Shown piece after piece: positions 16,980 through 28,292 of a stretch of 64,000 nt of DNA. Origin of the DNA: Dioscorea cayenensis subsp. rotundata (Eukaryota; Streptophyta; Magnoliopsida; Dioscoreales; Dioscoreaceae). A program made the translations under genes and the position numbers. Where the stretch lies: NCBI RefSeq assembly GCF_009730915.1, contig NC_052481.1, positions 22,332,233 to 22,396,232 on the forward strand. Reading direction: 5' to 3'. The notes beneath the pieces were generated by a model, which worked only from the letters and a program-made list of their open reading frames with translations, had not been told where the DNA came from and made no database searches. How positions within the stretch are numbered: position 1 is the first letter of the stretch; each line of letters begins with the position of its first letter.

Positions 16980-17120
16980 AATGTTGGGCTCGGCCCAAAC
17001 TAAAACAAAAGGCCCACTAATTGGTTAAAGCCGCCAAGTAAAAACCCTAAACCCTAATAGAGACTTCTAGAGACATGAGCCCCCCTCATTCTTCCACTTT
17101 CGAGAAGCCACTTCTTTATA
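16980..17120 (+). promoter_or_regulatory. HSP60 promoter: site II pair, double telo-box, heat-shock-like element
   Basis: The palindrome ttgggctcggcccaa (16984-16998) and ggcccac at about 17011 are TGGGCY site II elements. A double telo-box aaaccctaaaccctaa lies at about 17042-17057. TTCgaGAA at 17099-17106, with a further TTC downstream, resembles a heat-shock element. A TATA-like tttatat lies near 17114, about 110 bp before the start codon. Site II plus telo-box is known in promoters of plant genes for mitochondrial and ribosomal proteins. The HSE call is inference from two to three half-sites. Confidence 0.65.
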
Positions 17121-17222
17121 TGCCGTTCTCTTCCTCTCCGCCATTCGCGTGACCAAAGAGTTCTCACCGTTTCTCTCGCCTTTCTCCTCCGTCTCTCAAA
17201 CCCTAGTCAATCCTCTCTCACC

Positions 17223-20200
17223 ATGTACCGCGCGGCACTCTCCCTCGCCTCCAAATCTAGGTATGATGCCTGATAGGAAGAAATGTGGGATGTTTTTCTG
17301 ATTTGGTTTGATTATTGGAGTTTTTTTGGTGTCTTTTTTTTTTCCTCTAGTTTTTTTGGTTTTTTAATTTCTTCTTTTAAATCTATGATGATCGTTGGGG
17401 TTTGTTTTCTTTGTAGGATCGTTGGGAGTAGCAGCCGCCAGGTTGGTATTATATCGCATTTGCTAGAAATTTCTGGATTTATAGTGTCCTGATTTGTTAG
17501 GTTTTTTTTCTTGTTGTTGGTATTTGTTTTCATTTCTTTGATTCTTGGTGCAGATTGGAAGTAGAGTATCTTGGAGCAGGAACTATGCGGCCAAGGACAT
17601 TAAGTTTGGTGTGGAGGCTCGTGCCTTGATGCTTAAGGGTGTTGAGGATCTTGCTGATGCTGTGAAAGGTGACCATGGGTCCCAAGGTATGAATTGTTAT
17701 TGTTTCTCATTATCTAAGATCAGATGATCTCCCAAGTTTTTTCTTTTGATATTATTGTTGGTCATGAGCAATTAGTAAACCATACGTGTTGAATTTGTTG
17801 GTTTGTTTTGGAATGTCTTTGTTTTTAATTTGGATGATGTAACCTTTTGTTCATTTAAAGGGGCATTGATCTTTCTTTGCTGTTTTTATTGATCACAAGA
17901 ATTTTTGAAGGACATGCACTGGATTTGTGGGCTTGTTTTGGTATGTGTTTGTGTTGAATTTGCATGGCTTGACTTTTTTTTTTTTTGTTTGAAGGGACGC
18001 AATGTTGTTTTGGAGCAAAGCTGGGGTGCACCCAAAGTCACAAAAGATGGTGTCACTGTTGCTAAGAGCATTGAGTTCAAGGATAGGGTTAAGAACATGG
18101 GTGCAAGCCTGGTAAAACAAGTTGCAAATGCTACTAATGATGTTGCCGGGGATGGTAAGATGTTTAATTCAGAAGCTTCTATGAGTTTCATTTGTGTCAT
18201 TTTGTGTTCTGCCACTTGTTGGGCATTAGTTGTTGTTAGTGTGATGGTGGCTTATTATTTTACGATCTGTTGGTTGGTTTTATGTTGAATCTTGATTTCC
18301 TATCAGTAAAATCCGTGCTTCATATCCGTTTTTGTGTGATCTTTCTTTTGTATTCTGGTGTAGAAATCATAAACAATTAACTATAATATAGTCCGTTTCT
18401 TGGTATATGTAATTGTTTATGCCTTTTGTGCACATGTACAGTACTGGAGATATGTAGCATAGTAACAAGGCTTGTATGCATTTCTAAGATTAGTCAATTT
18501 TACTGTAATTTCATGAATGAATAATTATGTCTAACCGTGTAATAACTATTCTTGTTTGCAGGTACAACCTGTGCTACTGTCCTTACTAGAGCAATATTTG
18601 CTGAAGGGTGCAAGTCAGTTGCTGCTGGGATGAACGCCATGGATTTAAGGCGTGGTATCACAATGGCTGTTGATTCTGTGGTGACAAATTTGAAAAGCAG
18701 GGCCAGAATGATCAGCACTTCGGAAGAAATTGCTCAGGTACTTGCTTGTGAGTCTTTAAGTTTGAGATACATAGTGTTTCTGTCAAGTAGGATAATATTC
18801 TCGTTATCTGTATAAAATGAGCGACAAAGATGGCCTGCATGTGCCTTTCTCTTCACTGTTATTGTACATGGCCCTCCACATTGAAGAAGCTCAACTCTAA
18901 ACTTTCCCTCCTTTGAAGGTTGGTACTATATCGGCTAATGGGGAAAGAGAAATTGGCGAGCTCATTGCAAAGGCTATGGAGAAAGTTGGCAAAGAGGGTG
19001 TCATCACCATCCAGGTTAGCTCACTAGTATTTTTTTAACCTAAATGTGATGCATGCATGGTTTGCTGCAGGATGGCATCAGTGTGCTGCATTGTGCGATA
19101 TGCATTTGGTTTCAGACTTTGCAATTAATCTGACATTGTTCGGGCACATTTCATTGAGCTTCAAATATATATATTCTTAAGTTTTATAGTGCTCTTGCTG
19201 CCACCTTTCCATTTGTTTTAGATATGCTCTTTTCCAATTTAACAGGCAAAGTGCTAAAATTGATGCTAAACACATGCATGGTTATCTGCAGTTAGGAAAA
19301 TGGAGTCTCCTGTTTTGTTGAGCTCTGCCCCTTACCTTTCTGGGCATGATAGATGATCTTAGTTTTATTGAAGGAAGCTCTGCCCTCACCTTTCTGGGCA
19401 TGATAGATGATCTTAGTTTTATTGAAGGAAGCTCTGCCCTTATCTTTCTGGGAATGATAGATTGTCTTTGTACCCTCCTTAGATTATCCATTCTGTTGTG
19501 AAGCAATGCATGTATAAATAAGAAAGCAAATCTCGGTATACTTATCAGTTGTGAGCGATTCATTTTTAGCTACATGCTTGTATAACCAGAGATCCTTTCG
19601 AATTTTCAGGATGGAAAAACTCTTTACAATGAATTGGAAGTGGTTGAAGGTATGAAACTTGACAGAGGTTATATCTCACCATATTTCATCACCAACCAGA
19701 AGACCCAAAAATGTGTATGTATCATGCCCTTAATTTCAAATCTGGACTTCTCATAGTTTAAGAGGTTATTTTGTCATACATTTTCTTTCTTTTCTATTAG
19801 GAACTTGATGAGCCACTGATATTGATACATGAGAAAAAGATATCCAGCATTAACGCTGTTGTGAAGGTATTGGAGTTGGCCTTGAAGGTATGGAAATATG
19901 TGCTTCTCCTGAAATTGTCTTTTATGTTGTGAAGTTGTCGATGTGAATATTGTTTACTGTCGGTGCACTTCATTTTGTTCAGAAACAAAGGCCTCTGCTT
20001 ATTGTTGCTGAAGACATAGAGAGTGATGCCCTAGCAACTCTCATTCTCAATAAGCTCCGTGCTGGTATCAAGGTTTGATTTCTCTGATACCTTGCACTTT
20101 TTTTATTTTTTTTGAAATAATTATAGCTTAACCAAGCAATGACACATTTTTAGGTGTGTGCAATCAAAGCTCCTGGGTTTGGTGAAAATAGGAAAGCCTC

Positions 20201-22201
20201 TCTGCAGGATCTTGCTGTCCTCACCGGTGGTGAAGTATGTATATTCTTATCATTTCATCTATTTACTTGTATTATCGATGTGTTTTAGCTTTTAACAACT
20301 TCCTTTTTGTATATTGTAGCTCATCACCGAGGAACTTGGCATGAACCTTGAAAAAGTAGAGGCTGATATGCTTGGTTCATGCAAAAAGGTAAGTTATCTT
20401 TTCTAGACACATTTCCATTCAGGCATTCAAGCCTTTTTTTCTGATTATTTTGGAAATCCTAGTGGGGCTTTTATCTTACGAGGACATCCTCTTATCAATC
20501 TTTTCATGAAGTTGTCATCAAATGCATGCAATTTTCTTTTTCTGTTTTATGTTTTGAGGAAAAGTTGTATGTAGTTTTCTAATCATATTTTTTTCTATTA
20601 GCTGGTATTATGTGTATGATATATTAATCTTTAATAGATGTATCTCAATGCGCTTGTGTTATATGCATGCTAGAACAATGCAGTTAGTGTTTCTTTATAG
20701 TTCTTGTGTTCTTACCCTCCCAGTTTTTGATGAAACACTAATTGAGTAATGCACAATAAATGCAGGCAACAATTTCAAAAGATGATACCATTGTCCTTGA
20801 TGGTGCTGGTGACAAGAAGGGTATTGAAGAGAGATCTGAACTGGTCAGTGACAGATAAGATGATAGTAACTGGAATGCTACCATTTGATACACAGTCGGC
20901 CATTGAAACAATGCTATGTTTATTCTTGTGACAGATAAGATCTGGAATCGAATTAAGCACATCTGATTATGATAAGGAGAAAGCTTCAGGAGAGATTAGC
21001 AAAGCTTTCGGGCGGTGTTGCTGTTCTAAAGGTAGCTGAGTTGTGTCTCTATAAATAGTGTCATCTGGTTTAGCAATCCATTATGTTTTCATGCAGGGTT
21101 GCACAATAAATTTGTATGTTTTTCTCTAGTTGAGGATGAGTAACTGCTTGCACACATACGATCTTTGTGATTTATTACCTTGTCATTCCAGAGCTGGTCT
21201 TGCTGCTCTCTGCAAGTTTTCCATTCAATTAATGTATTCACCAGATCATGTTGGTTAATTTTTCAGATTGGAGGGGCCAGTGAAGCTGAAGTAGGTGAGA
21301 AGAAGGATAGAGTGACTGATGCTTTGAATGCAACCAAGGCTGCTGTTGAAGAGGGGATTGTCCCTGGTATGTACCTGCTTTGTCACGCAAAAATTTTCCT
21401 TCCTCATGTCATAGACTCAGAAGTCTAGCTTTTTTTCTCCATCTCTAGGTGGTGGTGTCGCCCTCCTTTATGCTTCCAAGGAATTGGATAAGCTGCAAAC
21501 TGCTAACTTTGATCAGAAGATTGGAGTTCAGATCATTCAGAATGCTCTAAAGGTATGAGAAACAATATAAATGAACTAAATTGAATCCTGTACTCATGGT
21601 GTGTCAAATACTCTATACTGAAGTATGGTGTTTGATTTCAGACCCCAGTGCACACGATTGCGTCTAATGCAGGCGTGGAAGGGGCTGTGGTTGTTGGCAA
21701 ACTTCTGGAGCAGGATAACCCTGATCTTGGATATGATGCAGCTAAAAGGTCTTCTCTCAAAATCATCGCCCTTAATTGTTAAAATCTGTAGTAATTGTTA
21801 TCATATCTTCTAATTTCTTTACATACAGGTGAGTATGTCGACATGGTCAAGTCAGGTATCATTGATCCATTGAAAGTCATAAGGACCGCTTTGGTGGATG
21901 CAGCGAGGTAATTTGTTTGGTCTTTCTAACCTTATAATGTGACTATATAACCATTTAGGAATAATGATCCTCAATAATGGTATCATCATGAATTTGTCTA
22001 AGATCAATGACTTTTTTATCAATTTTTTTTCAATAAATTTTTTTATCACGTATTGGGAGAGTTGTTAATATATATGTTACATGCTTTGACAGTGTCTCAT
22101 CTTTGATGACGACAACGGAGGCTATTGTGGTAGAACTCCCTAAGGAAGAGAAAGAGGCGACTCCTGCAATGGGAGGAGGTATGGGTGGAATGGATTATTA
22201 A
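17223..22201 (+). CDS. HSP60: Mitochondrial chaperonin 60 (HSP60/CPN60), three +1 frame breaks
   Basis: Group I chaperonin that folds imported proteins in the mitochondrial matrix. Eighteen exons: 17223-17260, 17417-17441, 17554-17686, 17995-18154, 18562-18737, 18919-19014, 19610-19714, 19801-19887, 19983-20072, 20154-20234, 20320-20388, 20766-20843, 20935-21031, 21267-21366, 21449-21552, 21642-21748, 21829-21907 and 22093-22201. An Arg/Ser-rich presequence leads to [11 protein letters not shown]. The ATP-binding block [19 protein letters not shown] is intact, and the protein ends in the usual GGGMGGMDY tail. Read exon by exon it fits the family throughout and gives 576 residues once three single extra bases are discounted. 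These lie in A runs at 17665-17667, 20980-20982 and 21744-21747. As written the gene cannot be translated in full. Because all three are +1 in mononucleotide runs and every splice site is intact, sequence error is more likely than a pseudogene. Confidence 0.9.
19321..19476. repeat. Three-copy 54-55 bp tandem repeat in an HSP60 intron
   Basis: Copies start at 19321, 19376 and 19430, each opening agctctgccc and containing tttctgggcatgatagatg (the third copy varies slightly). The first two are nearly identical, which suggests recent amplification. They lie in the intron at 19015-19609, with no coding effect. Confidence 0.88.
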
Positions 22202-23434
22202 AAGTTGACAAATGATGTGGACAATCATATCTGCGTTCAAAGTTCAGATAGAAAAGATTATGATTTTTGAGGCTTGTAGTCATTATGTTATTGCATATCA
22301 TTTGATGCTTACACCCAATTGTCTCACAAGGGAATTTTTGATGCTTCACTGGCTGTTGAATTTAATTAATAAAAACCCTCATGTAGACAGTTAAACATTA
22401 AGGTCTTTGGACCACCACCAAAAATCTAAGAGTAGCCTTTTTATTATTATTATTGTTGTTTCTTTTCACTTAAACTTGAGGAAGCGATGCTTGGCTCTTT
22501 CTGTTCTCACAATTTTCTAATTAATAGAGTTATTATTTTTTGTTTGCTGAAGATTTGGCTATTTCATTATTTGAATGCACTGTGTCACAGGGGTATTTCT
22601 TGTTGGGATCAAAGTGTGTTTTTTTATTTATATTAGTTATAGATATTTAATAATCATAAATGTATATTTAATTGAATGATTAAATTTTGTAAACAGAATA
22701 ATAGATAAAAGAATCATGAATGGATATTCAGAGGATGCCCATCAGTTCTCACATATCTTGTGGTTTTTACTTTTTAGAGAAAGAAATAATGATTTTTTTC
22801 TTTAAAAATTTATTTTTAGAAAGCTTTCAAGCTGGCCATTGTAATTGACGTATTTTTGTATTTATCTATTTATTGACATTTATGTCACTCTTTAAAGAAG
22901 TTTCAAGATTGATCTGTACTTATTTATTTTTTGACATCTATGTCGCATAATTATTATAAAATAATAAATAAAAGATTGCACAGGGTGAGAATTCAAAATG
23001 AACAATAATAGTTCATACATTTTAGATTTATCCCGCTAGAAAATCTTCAATGGTTTATATAGTATAATTTCAAGACCATTATAAATTAGTGACATGTTTA
23101 AAATTATAAAAAAAAACAAAATGCAGTGAAAATAAAAGCACACAAACACAAGAAACTCAAAGAAAGGGGTTCGTGGAGTTCACAGTCCCAGCCTTGGCAT
23201 AAGTGTGGGTGGGGACTGGCATTATCCAAAAGGACTAGATTAGGTGCCAACGTGTCAGCACTCAAGTGGTGGGAATAATCACATCCCCGCCATTTGATTT
23301 GTGGAGATAATAATTTCACCAAAGAAATATCCCAAAATGTTTTCGCTTTCCTTCTTCTCAGCCCCTCATAAGTCTGAATCATCAATCAGAGACTTTAGGG
23401 GATTGAGAAGCTTTAAAAAAAGGAAATTCCTATC
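22202..23434. other. HSP60 3' flank and PSAE upstream region
   Basis: AT-rich DNA. Close to the PSAE start are an ACGT-core motif (caacgtgtcagc near 23248) and a GATA-type motif (ggagataataatttc near 23301), which are plausible light- or stress-response sites. No other gene was seen. Confidence 0.5.
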
Positions 23435-23671
23435 ATGGCCACTTCCAGCTTAGCTTCAGCAGCCTCAAGCTTCATGCTTTCAGCCAACACCATCAACAAC
23501 ACTACCACACGCACCAGTTTTATAGCTTTCAACAAGACCAACTCTAAATTCAAGAGGTTGGTTGTCAGGGCGGAAGAGGGTGAAGCACCACCGCCGGTGG
23601 CTACCACCGAGACCAAGGAGGCCGTCAAGCCCCCGCCGCCACCGCCCATTGGCCCCAAGAGGGGTGCTAAG
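23435..23671 (+). CDS. PSAE: Photosystem I subunit IV (PsaE), exon 1 only
   Basis: Stromal subunit of photosystem I that helps dock ferredoxin and supports cyclic electron flow. Exon 1 encodes 79 residues: a Ser/Thr/Ala-rich chloroplast transit peptide, the maturation-site region LVVRAEEGEAPPP, a Pro-rich stretch, and the start of the mature domain (PPPPIGPKRGAK). The donor gtatat follows at 23672. The family continues with VKILR.. and the SH3-like barrel, about 65 more residues. That part is not present after the gap, so it must lie inside the 1000-N gap at 23751-24750 or was lost in assembly. The start follows from fit to the family transit peptide. Confidence 0.88.
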
Positions 23672-23750
23672 GTATATATATATATTTTAAATTAACAATA
23701 AATATTTTTTTATTTTTTTTTGCATTATGTCTGGAATGATTTTAAACTCG

Positions 23751-24750
23751 NNNNNNNNNNNNNNNNNNNNNNNNNNNNNNNNNNNNNNNNNNNNNNNNNN
23801 NNNNNNNNNNNNNNNNNNNNNNNNNNNNNNNNNNNNNNNNNNNNNNNNNNNNNNNNNNNNNNNNNNNNNNNNNNNNNNNNNNNNNNNNNNNNNNNNNNNN
23901 NNNNNNNNNNNNNNNNNNNNNNNNNNNNNNNNNNNNNNNNNNNNNNNNNNNNNNNNNNNNNNNNNNNNNNNNNNNNNNNNNNNNNNNNNNNNNNNNNNNN
24001 NNNNNNNNNNNNNNNNNNNNNNNNNNNNNNNNNNNNNNNNNNNNNNNNNNNNNNNNNNNNNNNNNNNNNNNNNNNNNNNNNNNNNNNNNNNNNNNNNNNN
24101 NNNNNNNNNNNNNNNNNNNNNNNNNNNNNNNNNNNNNNNNNNNNNNNNNNNNNNNNNNNNNNNNNNNNNNNNNNNNNNNNNNNNNNNNNNNNNNNNNNNN
24201 NNNNNNNNNNNNNNNNNNNNNNNNNNNNNNNNNNNNNNNNNNNNNNNNNNNNNNNNNNNNNNNNNNNNNNNNNNNNNNNNNNNNNNNNNNNNNNNNNNNN
24301 NNNNNNNNNNNNNNNNNNNNNNNNNNNNNNNNNNNNNNNNNNNNNNNNNNNNNNNNNNNNNNNNNNNNNNNNNNNNNNNNNNNNNNNNNNNNNNNNNNNN
24401 NNNNNNNNNNNNNNNNNNNNNNNNNNNNNNNNNNNNNNNNNNNNNNNNNNNNNNNNNNNNNNNNNNNNNNNNNNNNNNNNNNNNNNNNNNNNNNNNNNNN
24501 NNNNNNNNNNNNNNNNNNNNNNNNNNNNNNNNNNNNNNNNNNNNNNNNNNNNNNNNNNNNNNNNNNNNNNNNNNNNNNNNNNNNNNNNNNNNNNNNNNNN
24601 NNNNNNNNNNNNNNNNNNNNNNNNNNNNNNNNNNNNNNNNNNNNNNNNNNNNNNNNNNNNNNNNNNNNNNNNNNNNNNNNNNNNNNNNNNNNNNNNNNNN
24701 NNNNNNNNNNNNNNNNNNNNNNNNNNNNNNNNNNNNNNNNNNNNNNNNNN
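23751..24750. other. Assembly gap (1000 N)
   Basis: Exactly 1000 N. It interrupts PSAE and adjoins a tandem-repeat region at 24751, which may explain why the assembly broke here. Confidence 0.99.
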
Positions 24751-25490
24751 TAGGTTATATGGTAAATCAATATTATGTTGTCTATACAGAAATCCCCATC
24801 CCCTGAAGTATTACAAATTCATATATCAACTTCACCCCCTCTACAATACATAAAAATCCAAAACATTAAAACACTAAAAACTGAATCACATTATTAAGCA
24901 CCAAATTGAAAACTTTTTTTTGCTGTGTATACAAAAATCACTCCCTCCAGGAATTAAAAAAATCACATCATAACTTCATTAGTTCTAGACAACATAAAAT
25001 TCCAAAACATTCAAAAATCCATTTATATAAAAACCACACACACACACATCACATAATTAAGCAACCAAATTCTTAATTTATTACAAAATCCATCCCCTCA
25101 AGTATTACAAAATCACATCAGTGAATAAGAATGCAAAAGCAGGTCCATCGACGAGGGAATCACATCACTAATTTATTATGTTGTGCAAAAAATTAACTCC
25201 ATCTCCTCACATCACAAGTTCATCATTTTATATCGCGAGTTAACAATGCAAAACCTCCAAACATCAATAAAATAAAAAAAACACCACTAAGATCACATAA
25301 TTAAGCCACCAAATTGATAATTAATTATGATGTGCATACAAGAAACTCCATCCCCTTAAACAACATAAAAATGCAAAACTTTTAAATAGCAAGAAAAGTA
25401 TAAACCCACCACAAATATGACATAATTAAACAACCAAATTGATAATTTATTATACTGGATATAAAAATATCTCCATCCACTTAGTTAATA
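24751..25490. repeat. Diverged tandem array, unit about 110-165 bp
   Basis: A core resembling cacataattaagcaaccaaa followed by ttgataatttattatg recurs near 24886, 25050, 25159 (degenerate), 25291 and 25419. Between the cores is a second shared element, ctccatcccctcaagtatta with variants. The array begins at the gap edge and probably extends into it. No coding potential was seen. Confidence 0.7.
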
Positions 25491-25740
25491 AAAATCACGA
25501 GACCATCATGATTTATACACAACCTAAACCCTTCACAACTAGAAAATTAAAAAACACATATGAACCATAACTACAAAAGTAAAAACAACACACATAAACC
25601 CTTCATTTGAAGCAAGGAAACACTACAACAACAATGCATATGAAGGGGCTACAAGAGGGCACCCTACAATACTCGGGGCTTCATCCGTCACACGCACGTA
25701 CCTCCCGAGTTCTGAGACATCTTCTCTGGAAGACCTTTCC

Positions 25741-26050
25741 TTGATCACCCTCGTCGAGAAGCAGCACCACCGAAACCCTTTTCTCTACCAAAACCCTAAA
25801 AACCCTCCTCTTCACCAAAACCCGAAACCTTCCTCTCCGAAAAACCCTCTCCACCGAAACCTTGAAACCCTCCTCTCCACCGAAACACTCTTCTCCACCA
25901 AACCCCCTGAGACCCTCCTCTCCACTGAACCCCTGAAACCCTCCTCTCCACTGAAACCCTCTTCTCCACCGAAACCCTGAACCCCTTCTCTCCACCAAAA
26001 CCCTGAAACCCTCCTCTCTACTGAAACCTTCTTCTCCACCGAAACCCTCT
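25741..26050. repeat. 18-bp-based minisatellite rich in AAACCCT
   Basis: Units of the form gaaaccctcttctccacc, plus a shorter variant gaaaccctcctctccact, repeat about fifteen times with changes. The 18-bp length keeps frames open on both strands. The minus strand reads as repeats of Gly-Phe-Gly-Gly-Glu-Glu. AAACCCT matches the telo-box and telomere unit, but the repeat is not a true telomeric array. I do not call a protein here. Confidence 0.75.
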
Positions 26051-26400
26051 TCTACTCTCAGTCTGCTCCCTTCCAAACCGAGAAAAGAAGGGAAAATCTT
26101 ATATGGAAGAAGACAGAGAAAGAGGTCTTGTCTGGGCCTTGTTTTTCGAGATGAAGGGGCTTTGGCGACGTGTGGAAGGTTGACGAGGCAACTTGTCCAG
26201 ATGGGTTGTCCAACGTGGAAAACCTTAGGCGTTAATCCAGCTGACTGTGTAAGTTGGCCTCCACATCAGCAATTAACAGTTGGATTAGATGCGGTGACCT
26301 GCCGGTGAAACACAAACATAATCTAGGTAACCTTTTTGATATAAATTAAAGATTGGTTACCTTAAAGAAACAAACCTAAATTTCAGTAGCCTCCCAAAAA
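26051..26400. other. Unrecognised moderately GC-rich stretch
   Basis: A region of mixed composition between the minisatellite and the dirigent array. It contains cctgccggtgaaacac and a short inverted pair, ggtaacc at 26326 and ggttacc at 26353. It may be part of a transposon together with the minisatellite, but no ends or target duplication were found. Confidence 0.3.
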
Positions 26401-26969
26401 ATTAACTCGACAGGTTATAGATAGGGTAGGGGAAAACTCAAGTAAAAACAATATAATTTTATTTTTATAGGATATTGATTTTTTTATCATCATAATATTT
26501 AAAGTCACTAATCATATCTAAAATTTTAAAATATAGAAAATTCATTTTATCTTATTATATAAACTATATAAATTTATCTCTACTCCTCTATCTAATATCA
26601 CAACCACCAATGTTATAAAATATATACTTCATTTATTGAATTCACACAAAACTAAGCTGGCAAAATAAATAAAATTATATGATTAAGAATTAGTATTAAT
26701 ATTTTTAATGCTCAATCATCTATTCCTACTTTAAAAAAATGGAAGTGAATCAAAACTAAGCGGATAAATAAATAAAATTATATAATTGAGAGTTAGAATA
26801 AGTATTTTTATATTCAATCATCTACCCCTAATAAAAAAAAATGCAAGTGGCCTCCATTGGTTGACTTTGAATTCCAACATGGCTGGTCCATTGTGATCTA
26901 TACATTAATTGCACCAACTAAGGAAGAAAACTCCCTACCTTTGGCATTAAACTATCCATTTTCCTTCGC

Positions 26970-27973
26970 TATATATAAGACAAAGGAGTTGAGGAAGACC
27001 AAAGACAAAGGAACAGGGAGATAAGATGAACAACAAAAGAATGAATGATGTAAAACACTTTCTTCTCCTTCTCCTTCTCTTTGTTCTAGCCCTAGTTTCA
27101 CAAGGGCATGCATCCTACTCCTTAGGCAAAGAGAAGGTCACACACCTCCACTTCTTCTACCAAGAAAACCTTAGTGGAGACCACCCTACTGCAGTGCTGG
27201 TTGCCAAGCCCAATAACACCACAATCAATGCTTTTAATCTTGCATCATTTGGGGAAGTCTATGTCCTTGATACACCTCTCACTGAAACACAAGACCCAAA
27301 CTCAAAGGTGGTAGGACAATTACAAGGACTTTCAGTGTCTGTAGTGCGGGACGGGACAATACTTGTGTTTATGGTGGACCTTGGGTTCACTTCTGGTGAG
27401 TTCAATGGTAGTTCTGTTAGGGGGCGTTCATTTCAGGGAAAGTGGAGGGAAGTCAGGAAGTGGGGGAAGTGCCAGTTCGCTGAAGTGGGGGAAAGTGATA
27501 CACTTCCAGGATTTCTGATGTTCATTTATCAGAAAGTGAGAATAAAATCGAAAGATTTAGGTGTTGGATGAAGGTCTATGAATTCAAAAAGATTTTTGGA
27601 AGTGAAAAGTGAAGTTAGTTTTTATAGATTGTCTCACTTCCCCACTTCAAGAAAAAATACCGAAGTGGGCTTAGTTCAAAAATCCACTTGATCGGAGTGG
27701 GAGAAGTGAGCACTTCCCCGCGTTCAGACTAAATGAACACCAGAAGTGGTGGAAGTCAGACCACTTCCCCCACTTCCCATCACTTTCCCTGAAATGAGTG
27801 TGTTGTCAAGAAACCCTATATTGGAAACAAATTACAGGGAACTTGCTGTTGTTGGTGGCCGTGGGAAGTTTAGGATGGCACGTGGGTTTGCTGAGCTACA
27901 TACAACTTATATGAATGCTACTTCAAGTGTTGTTATTGTTGAGTATAATGTTACTGTTTTTCATTATGAATAA
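26970..27973 (+). pseudogene. Dirigent gene copy 1, split by a MITE
   Basis: Dirigent proteins are secreted beta-barrel proteins that steer coupling of phenoxy radicals in lignan and lignin-related synthesis. A TATA box (ctatatataagacaa, about 26971) precedes the start at 27026. Residues 1-130 read normally: signal peptide ending near SQGHA, then THLHFFYQENLSGDHPTAVL and a PLTETQDPNSKVVGQ block. At 27420 a 378-bp MITE enters the codons after NGSSV, and the frame ends in a MITE-derived stop at 27569. The rest of the gene resumes at 27798 with VLSRNPILE and GGRGKFRMARGFA, and ends at 27973. The only damage seen is the insertion, so it is probably recent. A truncated product of 181 residues could still be made. 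Confidence 0.88.
27420..27797. mobile_element. Harbinger/Tourist-like MITE inside dirigent copy 1
   Basis: The left end GGGGGCGTTCATTTCAGGGA follows TTA (27417-27419). The right end reads tttccctgaaatga at 27784-27797, the complement of the left repeat apart from about eight outer bases. The outermost bases and second TTA copy expected at the right are missing, so the right end has a small deletion. The interior is built of acttcc/ggaagt motifs. It is non-autonomous. Comparison with intact copy 2 fixes the insertion point. Confidence 0.8.
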
Positions 27974-28249
27974 TTAAATATGAATGTAATGTTCATGATC
28001 TTTGATTATGTATGTGTTTCTTGTTTCCTTGAATAAATTCAATGCTATAATAATGTTATTGTTTTTCTTTGTGAATGACTGAGATTGTCAAGATCGTTGT
28101 ATGGTTGTTTGGATTTTTTTTTAAAATAAATGTTTGTATTTTTTTATAAAAGAGTTGCATGATAATTAAGAAATAGAAAAATTAAATTCTAATATTAATT
28201 GTAGGAAGTGTTCATGGCAATTGGAGGAGGATTATTATAAAAAGTTCAC

Positions 28250-28292
28250 ATATTGTTGAATATAATGTTACTCTTTTTCATTATGAATTAGA
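28250..28292 (+). pseudogene. Echo of a dirigent 3' end
   Basis: ttgttgaatataatgttact followed by ctttttcattatgaatta reads like the last codons of the dirigent genes (VEYNVTLFHYE). It lies about 280 bp downstream of copy 1 with no gene body attached. It is a small duplicated fragment of the array. Confidence 0.65.

Noticed and set aside
17902-18288. Independent 127-codon protein near 17905
   Set aside because: It is HSP60 exon 4 read through into flanking introns.
17265-22201. HSP60 as a processed or old pseudogene
   Set aside because: All introns and splice sites are present and every exon fits the family; only three +1 run-length changes disturb it.
25681-26076. Gly-Glu-Phe repeat protein on the minus strand
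   Set aside because: Frame is kept open by an 18-bp minisatellite and is open on the other strand too; no start context or conserved domain was seen.
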